From assembly GCA_964577715.1 (NCBI GenBank), contig CAZOAA010000018.1:1-33560 (forward strand): 33,560 nucleotides of DNA. The letters run 5' to 3'. This stretch comes from SUP05 sp964577715. Its GTDB lineage: Bacteria; Pseudomonadota; Gammaproteobacteria; PS1; Pseudothioglobaceae. Position numbers and translations under genes: made by a program. Below, one piece after another: positions 16,129 to 24,156 of this stretch (the first letter of the stretch is position 1; each line of letters starts with the position of its first letter). The notes under the pieces are model-generated. The model worked only from the letters and a program-made list of their open reading frames with translations, was not told the DNA's origin and searched no databases.

Positions 16129-17272
16129 ATTGGCTAACGATTTCTTTCGCTACTTGGCGCGATAATTTATCGTTGTTGACAACCTCTTCAAGATTGTCAA
16201 CAGATGTGTGTTTAGCCTGTTCAAGGGTTTTTTCAATAACCTTGGGAATTTCTAAAAATTTGATTTTATGGTTAAGAAACGCTTCAACGGCAATTTCGTT
16301 GGCTGCGTTAACTGTGCCCATTGCGCTGCCACCTGCGCGTAGCGCATCAAAAGCCAGTCTTAGACAAGCAAATTTATCAAGGTCGGGCTTGTAAAACTCC
16401 AAAGGGGAATACTTTGTTAGATCAAGCGCATCAACTCCAGAACTGATGCGTTTTGGATAAGCCATTGCATAGGAAATAACGCTACGCATATCAGGGTTAC
16501 CAAGCTGTGAAATGGTAGAGCCGTCTTCATAGTAAACTGAAGAATGCACAATACTTTGTGGATGCATTACTACGTCTATTTTTTCAGGTTTAAGCGAGAA
16601 AAGGTAGTGAGCCTCGATAACTTCTAGCCCCTTATTCATCATGCTGGCAGAGTCAATTGAAATTTTTCTGCCCATACTCCAGTTTGGGTGGGCACAAGCC
16701 TCATCGGGTGTGATGGATTGTAATTTTTCTAAAGGCGTGTGTAAAAAAGGCCCTCCACTTGCGGTGAGTTGAATTTTGCTTAGCGCAGACTTTCCACTTT
16801 GTAAACACTGAAAAATAGCACTGTGCTCGGAATCAACAGGAATCAATTCGGCATCAAAAGTTTTGACTGTGCTGATAAAAAGATCACCTGCTAATACGAG
16901 CGATTCTTTATTAGCAAGCATAATTCGTTTACCTGCTTTGGCAGCTGCAAGTGCGGACGGCATTCCTGCACTACCTACAATAGCCGCCATTACATAGTCG
17001 GTATTTTTATGTTTAGCAATTTTGCACAAGGCGCTTTCTCCGCTAAGAACCTTAGTGTCATTATTAAGCGCATTTTGTAGTTCTGATGCAGCTGATTCGT
17101 TATTCATGACTGCAAATTCCGGCTGATATTTATTACACAAATCAACCATTTGTTGCCAGTTAGTATTAGCACTGAGTGCAAAAATATTAAATTTGTCGCT
17201 ATGTAGGTCAACTACGGACAAGGTGCTTTTGCCGATTGATCCAGTTGCTCCTAATAAAGTAATGTTTTTCAT
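16121..17272 (-). CDS. dxr: 1-deoxy-D-xylulose 5-phosphate reductoisomerase
   Basis: A 383-residue enzyme of the MEP isoprenoid pathway that converts DXP to 2-C-methylerythritol 4-phosphate with NADPH. The N-terminal dinucleotide motif is GATGSIGKSTL (8-18). Substrate/metal residues occur in LANKESLV, VDSEHSAIFQCL, TASGGPF and MGRKISIDSASMMNKGLEVIEAHYLF. HPQSIVHS is also present. It overlaps cdsA by four bases (ATGA) upstream and the M23 gene downstream. The pathway product feeds undecaprenyl phosphate, whose synthase (uppS) is the first gene of the same unit. Confidence 0.97.
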   Translation of the reverse strand: MKNITLLGATGSIGKSTLSVVDLHSDKFNIFALSANTNWQQMVDLCNKYQPEFAVMNNESAASELQNALNNDTKVLSGESALCKIAKHKNTDYVMAAIVGSAGMPSALAAAKAGKRIMLANKESLVLAGDLFISTVKTFDAELIPVDSEHSAIFQCLQSGKSALSKIQLTASGGPFLHTPLEKLQSITPDEACAHPNWSMGRKISIDSASMMNKGLEVIEAHYLFSLKPEKIDVVMHPQSIVHSSVYYEDGSTISQLGNPDMRSVISYAMAYPKRISSGVDALDLTKYSPLEFYKPDLDKFACLRLAFDALRAGGSAMGTVNAANEIAVEAFLNHKIKFLEIPKVIEKTLEQAKHTSVDNLEEVVNNDKLSRQVAKEIVSQYA

Positions 17273-18069
17273 AGTAGACCAAGACCCAACAAGAAAAATG
17301 GTGCCGCCGCAGTTAAAGAGTCGATGCGATCTAATACGCCACCATGCCCAGGCAGTACTTGACCACTGTCCTTAATATTTGAAACACGCTTGTATAAGCT
17401 TTCAAACAAATCACCCAGTACAGATACACTAGACACCACTATGGTTAACAATAGGTAGCCGATATATTGATCAGTGGCAATGTTTTGATAGTACAAGAAA
17501 GCTATTGTGACAATTAGTGCAAACACAATACCGCCAATTACCCCCTCAACAGACTTTCCTGGACTAACCTTGGGTGAAAGTTTACGCTTACCAAATGCTT
17601 TCCCACTAAAGTAAGCGCCCGAATCTGCGCCCCAAATAATCAATATCAGCAGTAGGAGACACTCAGCACCAAATTGTTGGTGAAGCGTTGTTAATGCCAA
17701 CCACATAGGTACTAATAACAAAACACTATTAATAATACGTACTGCTACTGGTTTAAACCACAGGTTCGTTTTATGCGGATAACTTAGCACCCAGTATAGG
17801 TTGATTATCCACCATGCGATACTAATATAAAGCACCAAAAAAACCAACGATATGTTTGTGCTAATACTAATAGCAATAGCGGCAATACCAATAGAAAGTA
17901 TTAATCGAGCCATGGTGTTTTTCAGCTGGATAAGTTTAGAAAATTCCCAAGCGCCCAACACAACAAATATTAATAGCAAGTATGCAAAGTTATCTGTTTC
18001 CATTGAAAACATAGCCCAAATAAACAAGGGTGCCAAAATAAGAGAAGTGGCTATTCTTTGTATTAGCAT
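17269..18069 (-). CDS. cdsA: phosphatidate cytidylyltransferase (CDP-diacylglycerol synthase)
   Basis: A 266-residue integral membrane enzyme with about seven to eight hydrophobic segments that makes CDP-diacylglycerol from phosphatidic acid and CTP for phospholipid synthesis. The diagnostic CdsA signature is near the C-terminus: SPGKSVEGVIGG, later LPGHGGVLDRIDSL, with the metal-binding aspartates. An additional WGADSGAYFSGKAFGKRKLSP stretch matches the family. It overlaps uppS by seven bases and dxr by four bases, so the three are translated from one message. Confidence 0.96.
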   Translation of the reverse strand: MLIQRIATSLILAPLFIWAMFSMETDNFAYLLLIFVVLGAWEFSKLIQLKNTMARLILSIGIAAIAISISTNISLVFLVLYISIAWWIINLYWVLSYPHKTNLWFKPVAVRIINSVLLLVPMWLALTTLHQQFGAECLLLLILIIWGADSGAYFSGKAFGKRKLSPKVSPGKSVEGVIGGIVFALIVTIAFLYYQNIATDQYIGYLLLTIVVSSVSVLGDLFESLYKRVSNIKDSGQVLPGHGGVLDRIDSLTAAAPFFLLGLGLL

Positions 18070-18776
18070 GCTTTATCTTTGCGCTTACCAAATCGACGGT
18101 CTCTATCGGTAAAACTTTCGATAGCCTTATCTAGTTCTTTGTTGTTAAAATCAGGCCAAAGTGTGTCAGTAAAATACAACTCACTGTAAGCAATATCCCA
18201 CAATAAGAAGTTACTGATTCTAAGCTCGCCACTAGTACGAATCAACAAATCAACACTAGGCTCATCTGCTAAGGATAGGTATTTTGAGAAGGTTTTGATA
18301 TTAACGTCCTCAGCGTTAAGATCACCTATTGCAGATGCTTTGGCAACTTGTTGTGCTGCTTGGGCAATGTCCCATTGTCCGCCATAGTTAGCAGCAATTA
18401 CCAGCGTTAGTCCAGTATTTTTACTAAGTAGCGCCTCAGCATCAGCTGCGGTTTGTTGCACCTCTTGAGGGAACAAAGACATATCGCCAATCAACTTAAG
18501 CCTAACATTGTGCTTGTTAAGTTTTTTTACTTCTTGTTTAAGTACGCTAAGAAAAAGTTTAAAAAGTAATGATACCTCTTCATTAGAGCGGTTTTTATTT
18601 TCACTACTAAAGGCAAAAAGCGTGAGCGTTTTAACACCTAGTTTGCCACAGTGTTTAACCACATTGCGCACCGCCTGAACCCCTTTTTGATGGCCTTTTA
18701 TGCGCGGTAAAAAACGTTTTTTTGCCCAGCGCCCATTGCCATCCATAATAATTGCGATGTGTTGAGGTATGTTCAT
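18063..18776 (-). CDS. uppS: di-trans,poly-cis-undecaprenyl diphosphate synthase
   Basis: A 237-residue cis-prenyltransferase that makes the C55 lipid carrier for peptidoglycan and O-antigen. The N-terminal catalytic motif HIAIIMDGNGRWAKKR (6-21) contains the essential Asp. Further signatures are GHQKGVQAVRNVV, TLFAFSSENKNR and the C-terminal DLLIRTSGELRISNFLLWDIAYSELYF. It heads the uppS-cdsA-dxr-M23 unit. The 84-base gap to the divergent hisF must contain its promoter; I see no strong candidate there. Confidence 0.97.
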   Translation of the reverse strand: MNIPQHIAIIMDGNGRWAKKRFLPRIKGHQKGVQAVRNVVKHCGKLGVKTLTLFAFSSENKNRSNEEVSLLFKLFLSVLKQEVKKLNKHNVRLKLIGDMSLFPQEVQQTAADAEALLSKNTGLTLVIAANYGGQWDIAQAAQQVAKASAIGDLNAEDVNIKTFSKYLSLADEPSVDLLIRTSGELRISNFLLWDIAYSELYFTDTLWPDFNNKELDKAIESFTDRDRRFGKRKDKAC

Positions 18777-18866
18777 AATCGCTAATTATACCCATAGGGC
18801 GGCACCAGCCTTTTGAAAGTATAAATACGGTAAAATCCCTTTATCCGTTTATATAAAGGTTTGTTT

Positions 18867-19640
18867 ATGAGTTTAGCAAAGCGAATTATCCCTTGTCTTG
18901 ATGTGCGCGATGGTCGTGTGGTTAAGGGTGTACAGTTTGTTAATATTAAAGACGCAGGTGACCCAGTTGAGGTAGCCAAACGTTATGATGATCAAGGCGC
19001 TGATGAAATTACTTTTTTAGACATTACCGCTTCGCACGAAGGGCGCGATACCACGGTTCATATGGTTGAAAGTATTGCTGAGCAAGTGTTTATTCCACTG
19101 ACCGTAGGCGGAGGAATTCGCAAACCCGAAGATGTGCGCATGATGCTTAATGCTGGTGCTGATAAAGTAGCCGTTAACTCAGCAGCAATTTTTAACCCAA
19201 GCTTAATTAATGAGCTTAGTGAAAAGTTTGGCTCACAATGTATTGTTGTTGCTATTGATGCTAAGCAAGTTTCTACTAACCCTGCTAAGTGGGAAATTTT
19301 TACCCATGGTGGCCGTAAGCCAACTGGTATAGATGCCATTGAATGGGCGGTAAAAATGACACAGGGTGAGCATGGCGCAGGCGAAGTATTGCTCACTTCG
19401 ATGGATTGTGATGGTGTGAAAACTGGTTTTGATTTGGAGCTTACCAGAGCAGTTTCTGAAGCGGTAGATGTGCCGGTAATTGCCTCAGGCGGTGTAGGTA
19501 ATCTTGAGCATTTGTCTGAAGGTGTTTTGCAAGGTGGTGCTGACGCAGTTCTAGCAGCTAGTATTTTTCATTTTGGTGAATACAGTGTAGAACAGGCCAA
19601 ATTAGCCATGCAAAAAAATGGCATAGAAGTCAGACTATAA
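18867..19640 (+). CDS. hisF: imidazole glycerol phosphate synthase cyclase subunit
   Basis: A 257-residue (beta/alpha)8 enzyme that, with HisH, makes imidazole glycerol phosphate and AICAR in histidine synthesis. I use ATG 18867, preceded by AAAGG at 18856-18860, rather than the in-frame TTG two codons earlier. This gives the conserved N-terminus MSLAKRIIPCLDVRDGRVVKG. Other signatures are FLDITAS, PLTVGGGI, ADKVAVNSAA, VAIDAK, EVLLTSMDCDGVKTGFD and VPVIASGGVG. The rest of the his operon is absent, so hisF stands alone here between two unrelated units. Confidence 0.97.
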   Translation: MSLAKRIIPCLDVRDGRVVKGVQFVNIKDAGDPVEVAKRYDDQGADEITFLDITASHEGRDTTVHMVESIAEQVFIPLTVGGGIRKPEDVRMMLNAGADKVAVNSAAIFNPSLINELSEKFGSQCIVVAIDAKQVSTNPAKWEIFTHGGRKPTGIDAIEWAVKMTQGEHGAGEVLLTSMDCDGVKTGFDLELTRAVSEAVDVPVIASGGVGNLEHLSEGVLQGGADAVLAASIFHFGEYSVEQAKLAMQKNGIEVRL

Positions 19641-19650
19641 TACTCAACTT

Positions 19651-19679
19651 TTGATTTTTTTATACTTTAAGCGTATCAT
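19651..19679 (+). promoter_or_regulatory. predicted sigma-70 promoter for the sco-like/ctaB unit
   Basis: TTGATT at 19651-19656 and TATCAT at 19674-19679 are separated by exactly 17 bases, in the gap between hisF and the Sco-like gene, and point toward it. The predicted transcript start lies about 20 bases before the ATG at 19707. No competing good pair is present in the 66-base gap. Confidence 0.55.
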
Positions 19680-19706
19680 TACACGCTTTGTTAAACAAGG
19701 TTTTTT

Positions 19707-20240
19707 ATGAATTCTAGAAAAGAATTATGGGTACTTTTAGCCTCCTTTATCGTACCAATTGCATTGGGAGCGGCTTTTTTTTATTGGAATCCAGCCGCTT
19801 TTACTAATAATACTGTTAATTATGGTGAATTCGTTAATCCAATTATCACCACAGAAGAGCAAGACATTGTTTTTGATGAAAAAACAAAAGGCACATTACA
19901 AGGTTTATGGACGCTAGCTTATGTTGCTAATCAATGTGATGATGTATGCGTACAAGCGCTTAAAGATACAAAAACCATTCGCATTTTAATGAATGAAGAC
20001 ATGCGCCGAATTCAGAGACTGTTACTCGTTAATGGCTCAATCGATTTTCAAGAATCAGGTGTTTTTATTGCACACCCAAGTACTGCACTTAGTCAAAAGC
20101 TCGCCAAGTTTCCAAGCAATACTTTGTTTTTAATCGACCCATTGGGAAATATAATGTTGCGATATAACGCTCAAGAGCTAAATATTAAGCGAGTCATTAA
20201 AGACTTAGATCGCTTATTTAAGTATTCGCGCATCGGTTAA
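19707..20240 (+). CDS. membrane-anchored Sco/thioredoxin-like protein of cytochrome oxidase cluster
   Basis: A 177-residue protein with one N-terminal membrane anchor (about 7-27) and a periplasmic domain. A Cys77-X3-Cys81 pair in ANQCDDVCVQAL is spaced as in Sco proteins (CPDVCP), but the flanking sequence is divergent and I see no obvious counterpart of the Sco copper-binding His. The C-terminal FLIDPLGNIMLRY matches the last strand of thioredoxin-like Sco folds. Proteins like this lie beside ctaA/ctaB in other gammaproteobacteria, where they are annotated only as oxidase-associated. A likely role is thiol reduction or copper handling for the aa3/caa3 oxidase. Twelve bases separate it from ctaB. 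Confidence 0.75.
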   Translation: MNSRKELWVLLASFIVPIALGAAFFYWNPAAFTNNTVNYGEFVNPIITTEEQDIVFDEKTKGTLQGLWTLAYVANQCDDVCVQALKDTKTIRILMNEDMRRIQRLLLVNGSIDFQESGVFIAHPSTALSQKLAKFPSNTLFLIDPLGNIMLRYNAQELNIKRVIKDLDRLFKYSRIG

Positions 20241-20251
20241 ACGGAGTTTTT

Positions 20252-21133
20252 ATGCCTTCACTTGTTGATTTACTCGGTCTTTGTAAGCTAAAGGTTGTCG
20301 CGCTTATTCTGCTAACAGCCGTGGTTGGCATGTTGTTAGCAGTGCCTGCTCCTTATTTGCCGGACGGTTGGTTGGTGATTAGCGCTTCTATCGGCATTTC
20401 TATGGCATCGGCATCGGCTGCAGTATTTAATCATGTTGTTGATGAGCAGATTGATATTCAAATGTCGCGTACTGATCAGCGCCCTCTACCACAAGGAAAA
20501 GTGAGTCGCAATCAAGCGCTTGTTTGGGGCGTGTTTTTAGGCATAGTTGGTTTAGGCACTTTACAACTATTTGTAAATACCATTACTATGGTACTTACTT
20601 TTATTTCACTCATTGGCTATGCGGTCATTTATACCATGTATCTTAAACGTGCAACACCACAAAACATTGTGATTGGAGGCGCAGCAGGTGCAGCACCGCC
20701 GATATTGGGCTGGACTTCTATTTCAGGTACGCAAGGTATTGAGCATGCAATGCTTTTATTTTTGATTGTTTTTATTTGGACACCGCCACATTTTTGGGCA
20801 TTGGCGATTTACAGGGTTGAAGAATACAAGAAAGTAGATGTACCTATGTTGCCAGTAACGCATGGATTGGCCTATACTCGCATGCAGATTTTGCTCTATA
20901 CAATATTGCTATTATTAGTAACACTATTGCCTTACTTGTCAGGCATGTCAGGCCTTGTTTATTTGCTATCAGCTATAGTGCTCGGCGTGATATTTTTAAT
21001 GTATGCGATAAAAATTTACAAAAAACCTGACAACAACAAAGTTGCCTGGGCTACATTTATGTATTCAGTCAACTATTTAATGTTATTATTTATAGCGTTA
21101 CTGGTTGATCATTACTGGCTAATTTTATTATAA
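20252..21133 (+). CDS. ctaB: protoheme IX farnesyltransferase (heme O synthase)
   Basis: A 293-residue polytopic UbiA-family prenyltransferase that turns haem B into haem O, the precursor of haem A for the cox oxidase. The two aspartate-rich motifs are NHVVDEQIDIQMSRTDQRPL (about 61-80) and YKKVDVPMLPVTHG. VIYTMYLKRATPQNIVIGGAAGA is also typical. It has about nine membrane helices. The gene belongs with the Sco-like gene before it and the DUF2970 gene after it, and works with ctaA on the opposite strand 1 kb away. Also called cyoE. Confidence 0.96.
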   Translation: MPSLVDLLGLCKLKVVALILLTAVVGMLLAVPAPYLPDGWLVISASIGISMASASAAVFNHVVDEQIDIQMSRTDQRPLPQGKVSRNQALVWGVFLGIVGLGTLQLFVNTITMVLTFISLIGYAVIYTMYLKRATPQNIVIGGAAGAAPPILGWTSISGTQGIEHAMLLFLIVFIWTPPHFWALAIYRVEEYKKVDVPMLPVTHGLAYTRMQILLYTILLLLVTLLPYLSGMSGLVYLLSAIVLGVIFLMYAIKIYKKPDNNKVAWATFMYSVNYLMLLFIALLVDHYWLILL

Positions 21134-21149
21134 AAGGTGGGAGATTTAT

Positions 21150-21341
21150 ATGAAAGGATTAGGACAAGTTTTCAAAGCAGTCACATCAGCGATGATTGGT
21201 GTTGGCAAACAAGAAGACTTAAAAAAAGATTTCGAACGTACTGAAAAACAAGGCCCTTGGCCTTATATTATTGTTGGTTTAATTATGACAATTATCTTTA
21301 TTGGCTTGGTTGTTGTAGTGGTTAAGTCAGTATTGCCTTAG
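21150..21341 (+). CDS. DUF2970 small membrane protein
   Basis: A 63-residue protein with one C-terminal transmembrane helix (about 38-60) after a short amphipathic N-terminus. The pattern, an AMIGVGKQEDLKKDFERTE segment followed by YIIVGLIMTIIFIGLVVVVV, fits DUF2970 as I recall it, a family often found near cytochrome oxidase genes. A GGTGGGAG ribosome site precedes the ATG. Function is unknown. Its TAG stop overlaps the convergent sco1 stop codon. Confidence 0.8.
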   Translation: MKGLGQVFKAVTSAMIGVGKQEDLKKDFERTEKQGPWPYIIVGLIMTIIFIGLVVVVVKSVLP

Positions 21342-22090
21342 TCTAGTTTTTCAATAACCATATCCAGCGCAGCTGACATTTTAGTTGCACGATGCGGGTT
21401 AGTGAGTAGCCCCGTTAGTTCAAGTTCGGGACTAAGTAGTAGATAGCTAGCAGTATGATTGATTAGGTAATTTTCATTCATCTTCATGGCTTTATGTTTG
21501 CTATGGTCTTTGGCAGACCTTTGTTTTATTTGTGCTACCTCATGATAAACACCCAGTGCTTTAGTCATTTTTGCTAGCACATCTTCTTTGGCGCTAAGGC
21601 CAATAAATTTAGCATTGAACTTACTTGTAAAGCTTGCTAGGTTGCCAACATCACGCTTTGGATCTACTGATACAAACACTACTTGAAGTTTATCTGAATG
21701 CTTCATGAGTCCAAGTGTTTGACTGAGTGTTGCCAAATCCGTCGGACATACGTCTGGGCAAGATGTGTAACCAAAATATAAAATCGCCCATTTGCCCTTA
21801 GTAATATTGCCAAGTGAGGTAATTTGATTGTCATCATTAATTAAAGAAAATCTTCCTTCCAATGATTTTGGGTTGGAATATAAAGATATGGTTGGCTTAA
21901 CTTGAGATTGCAATTCCCTAAGTTGACTAGCCTGTGGAATAAGCAACAAATAGGCTGCTGCTAGCATACCAACACCTAACAAGATAAATGAATTGCGTGT
22001 TTTTCTGATTTGACCACAGTTGTTCTTACCTGTGCACGCTTCAAATTGTTCATCAGAGCACGAGTGCTCTTGTTCTATAAAATTTTTCAC
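21338..22090 (-). CDS. sco1: SCO1/SenC-family copper chaperone
   Basis: A 250-residue membrane-anchored thioredoxin-fold protein that loads the CuA site of oxidase subunit II. The anchor is about 34-52. The copper motif CPDVCP gives Cys111 and Cys115, and the distal ligand His212 is in INHTASY. VSVDPKRD is a further family signature. Two oddities stand out. A cytoplasmic leader before the anchor has three cysteines (Cys11, Cys19, Cys25) in an acidic context. A loop at about 190-204 is rich in His, Met and Lys (AKDHSKHKAMKM) just before the His212 strand. It lies 32 bases after ctaA on the minus strand, so the two are probably co-transcribed. Confidence 0.92.
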   Translation of the reverse strand: MKNFIEQEHSCSDEQFEACTGKNNCGQIRKTRNSFILLGVGMLAAAYLLLIPQASQLRELQSQVKPTISLYSNPKSLEGRFSLINDDNQITSLGNITKGKWAILYFGYTSCPDVCPTDLATLSQTLGLMKHSDKLQVVFVSVDPKRDVGNLASFTSKFNAKFIGLSAKEDVLAKMTKALGVYHEVAQIKQRSAKDHSKHKAMKMNENYLINHTASYLLLSPELELTGLLTNPHRATKMSAALDMVIEKLD

Positions 22091-22122
22091 CGCTCTCTCC
22101 CTCGGTATTTATTTTTTTATGG

Positions 22123-23094
22123 CTATACTGGTTTTTGAAATATTTTGTGTATTAGCCCAACAAGACTTAGTAATAATAACAGAGCAACTGCATTATGTAA
22201 AACAGCCACTAACATTGGTAATGATAACAAGACGTTAAGAATACCCAGTGTAATTTGCAAAAACAGCAAAAAACCAATCAATAATAAATTTGTTTTTAGA
22301 TATCTATATTCTTTAAGTAGATAAATAAGCGCTATTATCGATACAGTGACTATTAGTGCGCCAATTCTATGTAACATTTGAATGGCAGCACGTGCTGAGT
22401 TTTCCAATGTGCCATATTCGTAGTCAATCCCTAGTTTGCCCCAAGTAAGTGCATTGGCAAAATCCATATTTGGCCACCAAGATCCCAAGCAAGTTGGAAA
22501 TTCCTCACCGCAAGAGAGTGCAGCATAGTTGGTGCTGGTCCAACCACCTAAAATAATTTGCAGACTTAATAATACCAATGTGAGTATGAGCAGGTACTTG
22601 TGCCGTTTTAAGGTGTGGTGATAAGTAACAATCGGCCTGCTTTGATTGAGCAGTAACCAACTTAGAAGAGCAGTGGTAATAAACCCGCCTACAAGATGTG
22701 TTGTAACAATGCCAGGATGCACCAGTAGTGTTACTGTCCACATGCCAAAAGCGCCTTGTAGCATTACGAATAAAGCGCTAAATCCGGGCAGTGCGAGAGA
22801 CTGATGGCGTTTTGTCTTTCCCCTTAAGGCTAAAAAGAAAATCACAAGAATAACCAAACCAAGCATTGAGGCGGCATAACGATGTATCATTTCCTTCCAG
22901 CCTTTTGCCGCTTCAAGCGGGCGTTCATAGCCTTCAATTAGTGTGCCATCTTTTGCATCGGGTACGCCGATTTGGCCATAGCATCCTGGCCAATCTGGGC
23001 AGCCAAGTCCTGCATCGCCTAGTCGGGTATAAGCACCTAATATGACAACAATAAGCGCCAGAACGATTGAAATTTGTAGTAATTTTTTAAACAT
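22123..23094 (-). CDS. ctaA: heme A synthase (COX15/CtaA family)
   Basis: A 323-residue, eight-helix membrane enzyme that oxidises the haem O methyl group to the formyl of haem A. It is the proteobacterial/COX15-like type. The N-terminal GAYTRLGDAGLGCPDWPGCYG contains the first Cys pair. A second loop pair occurs in LSCGEEFPTCLGSWWP. The haem-ligand His of the first bundle lies in EMIHRYAAS and that of the second in QMLHRIGAL, with further His in VTTHLVGGF and VLHNAVALL. Together with ctaB it supplies haem A for CoxA. It is transcribed toward sco1 and ends convergently with the ctaB/DUF2970 unit. Confidence 0.95.
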   Translation of the reverse strand: MFKKLLQISIVLALIVVILGAYTRLGDAGLGCPDWPGCYGQIGVPDAKDGTLIEGYERPLEAAKGWKEMIHRYAASMLGLVILVIFFLALRGKTKRHQSLALPGFSALFVMLQGAFGMWTVTLLVHPGIVTTHLVGGFITTALLSWLLLNQSRPIVTYHHTLKRHKYLLILTLVLLSLQIILGGWTSTNYAALSCGEEFPTCLGSWWPNMDFANALTWGKLGIDYEYGTLENSARAAIQMLHRIGALIVTVSIIALIYLLKEYRYLKTNLLLIGFLLFLQITLGILNVLLSLPMLVAVLHNAVALLLLLSLVGLIHKIFQKPV

Positions 23095-23147
23095 GTTTAT
23101 CGAACGAGTTTTTTAAAAAAAATAATTTCGATATTTTAACGATTTAC

Positions 23148-23183
23148 AAAAAAGCCTTTTGCACAATTATGCAAAAGGCTTTT
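23148..23183 (-). terminator. intrinsic terminator after the DUF2189 gene
   Basis: A perfect inverted repeat with 13-14 base pairs (23150-23163 with 23170-23183, centre stem AGCCTTTTGCA/TGCAAAAGGCT) and a six-base loop, ending in a run of T on the minus strand. It lies about 30 bases past the DUF2189 stop and before ctaA, so it should stop minus-strand transcription from entering the ctaA unit. Confidence 0.85.
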
Positions 23184-23214
23184 AAAGATGAATAAAATAA
23201 AATTTATATTAATC

Positions 23215-24042
23215 TTATTTTAGCTCTCCAATCATTGCTTTATATGCATGCCAGGTAGCATGTGCAAGTACAGGAATTACCACAACAAGCCCAATAAAAT
23301 AAGGTGTCATTAAACCTAACAGCACAAGAATGCCAACTATAGGTACCCACATTAGCATAATTACTTTATTTGCCATTGCTGCTCTTAAGCTAGTCATTGT
23401 GGCAGTAAACGGGTCACAGTCTGTGTCTAGCACCATTGGGAAAGAGAACCAGCTAATCATAAATGAAATCAAGCCAACAACAGTAGTAAATGCAAAATAA
23501 GCAATCACAAATCCCATGTTGCTACCACTAGTAATCTCAGCCAAGATTGCCTGAATAATGGTTTGGTTTTCATTAACAATATTTAAAGAGCCAGTATTAA
23601 AAATAGCGTAAATCAGTGGCGAGAACATCATCCATGCAATAGCAAGAACAACCAAAATAACCGAAAGAAAGATAGATGGGCATGATCCGTTTGCCTTAAA
23701 GGCAGCACCAACAACTTCACCAATATTTGGAGACTCTCCCTTTGAAAGTCGTCTAGATGCATCATAAAGACTCATGGCAGAAATTGGACCTAATATTAAA
23801 ACGATAACTGCCAATAATGGCACAGCCACATCGTGTAATGTTTGTGATCCTTCTAAATAACTCCAAAGACTATAGGTAACAATTGTAAATAATGCGCCAT
23901 AAAATAAAGATAATACAGGTATGGACATCAAGTCCCCAATGCCTTGTTTGAGCCAGGTAAAAGGCGCCTCTATGCCTACTTCTTTAAGCTCAGCAGTTTT
24001 ACTGAGATTCTCTTGCATTCTTGCAGTTTGTGGTATAGCCAT
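23215..24042 (-). CDS. DUF2189 integral membrane protein
   Basis: A 275-residue protein with six or so hydrophobic helices that I recognise as DUF2189, a family of unknown function often linked with cytochrome c oxidase genes. It begins with a soluble stretch of about 50 residues, then ALFTIVTYSLWSYL, PISAMSLYDASRRLSKGE (characteristic of the family), WFSFPMVLDTDCDPFTAT and HATWHAYKAM at the end. A GAGGAG ribosome site precedes the ATG. It has its own strong promoter at 24085-24113 and its own terminator, so it is an independent gene divergent from coxB. A role in oxidase assembly or membrane handling is only suggested by location. Confidence 0.85.
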   Translation of the reverse strand: MAIPQTARMQENLSKTAELKEVGIEAPFTWLKQGIGDLMSIPVLSLFYGALFTIVTYSLWSYLEGSQTLHDVAVPLLAVIVLILGPISAMSLYDASRRLSKGESPNIGEVVGAAFKANGSCPSIFLSVILVVLAIAWMMFSPLIYAIFNTGSLNIVNENQTIIQAILAEITSGSNMGFVIAYFAFTTVVGLISFMISWFSFPMVLDTDCDPFTATMTSLRAAMANKVIMLMWVPIVGILVLLGLMTPYFIGLVVVIPVLAHATWHAYKAMIGELK

Positions 24043-24084
24043 TTTTATAATCTCCTCACTAGATGTAATGTTTTATCTATGCGT

Positions 24085-24113
24085 ATTAAAACAGACCTGA
24101 TAATTCTTGTCAA
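24085..24113 (-). promoter_or_regulatory. sigma-70 promoter of the DUF2189 gene
   Basis: On the minus strand TTGACA (24108-24113) and TTTAAT (24085-24090) are 17 bases apart. The first is a perfect -35 and the second matches five of six -10 positions. The predicted start is near 24078, about 36 bases before the ATG. The -35 lies inside a 13-base perfect palindrome (24104-24116, TTCTTG-T-CAAGAA), so a regulator could compete with polymerase here. Confidence 0.65.
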
Positions 24114-24142
24114 GAAAATATTACAATAGTTTTTTCAAAGAC

Positions 24143-24156
24143 TTGACACAAATCAA
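24143..24156 (+). promoter_or_regulatory. candidate FNR/CRP-family operator upstream of coxB
   Basis: TTGAC-ACAA-ATCAA differs from the FNR/ANR consensus TTGAT-N4-ATCAA at a single base. It lies 115 bases before the coxB ATG. A TATCAT hexamer at 24200-24205 would put its centre near -62, a usual class I activator position, but no good -35 accompanies that hexamer. Its first six bases alone (TTGACA) look like a -35, but no -10 follows at 16-18 bases. Confidence 0.45.

Noticed and set aside
18861..18866. TTG start for hisF
   Set aside because: ATG 18867 is two codons later, has AAAGG at good spacing and gives the conserved MSLAKRIIPCLD N-terminus.
19669..19688. Hairpin AAGCGT/ACGCTT after hisF
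   Set aside because: Six base pairs, an eight-base loop and no T-run; it overlaps the predicted promoter and is more likely chance than a terminator.
24143..24148. TTGACA before coxB read as a plain sigma-70 -35
   Set aside because: No -10-like hexamer occurs 16-18 bases downstream (the region is T-rich), so the FNR-like reading is preferred.
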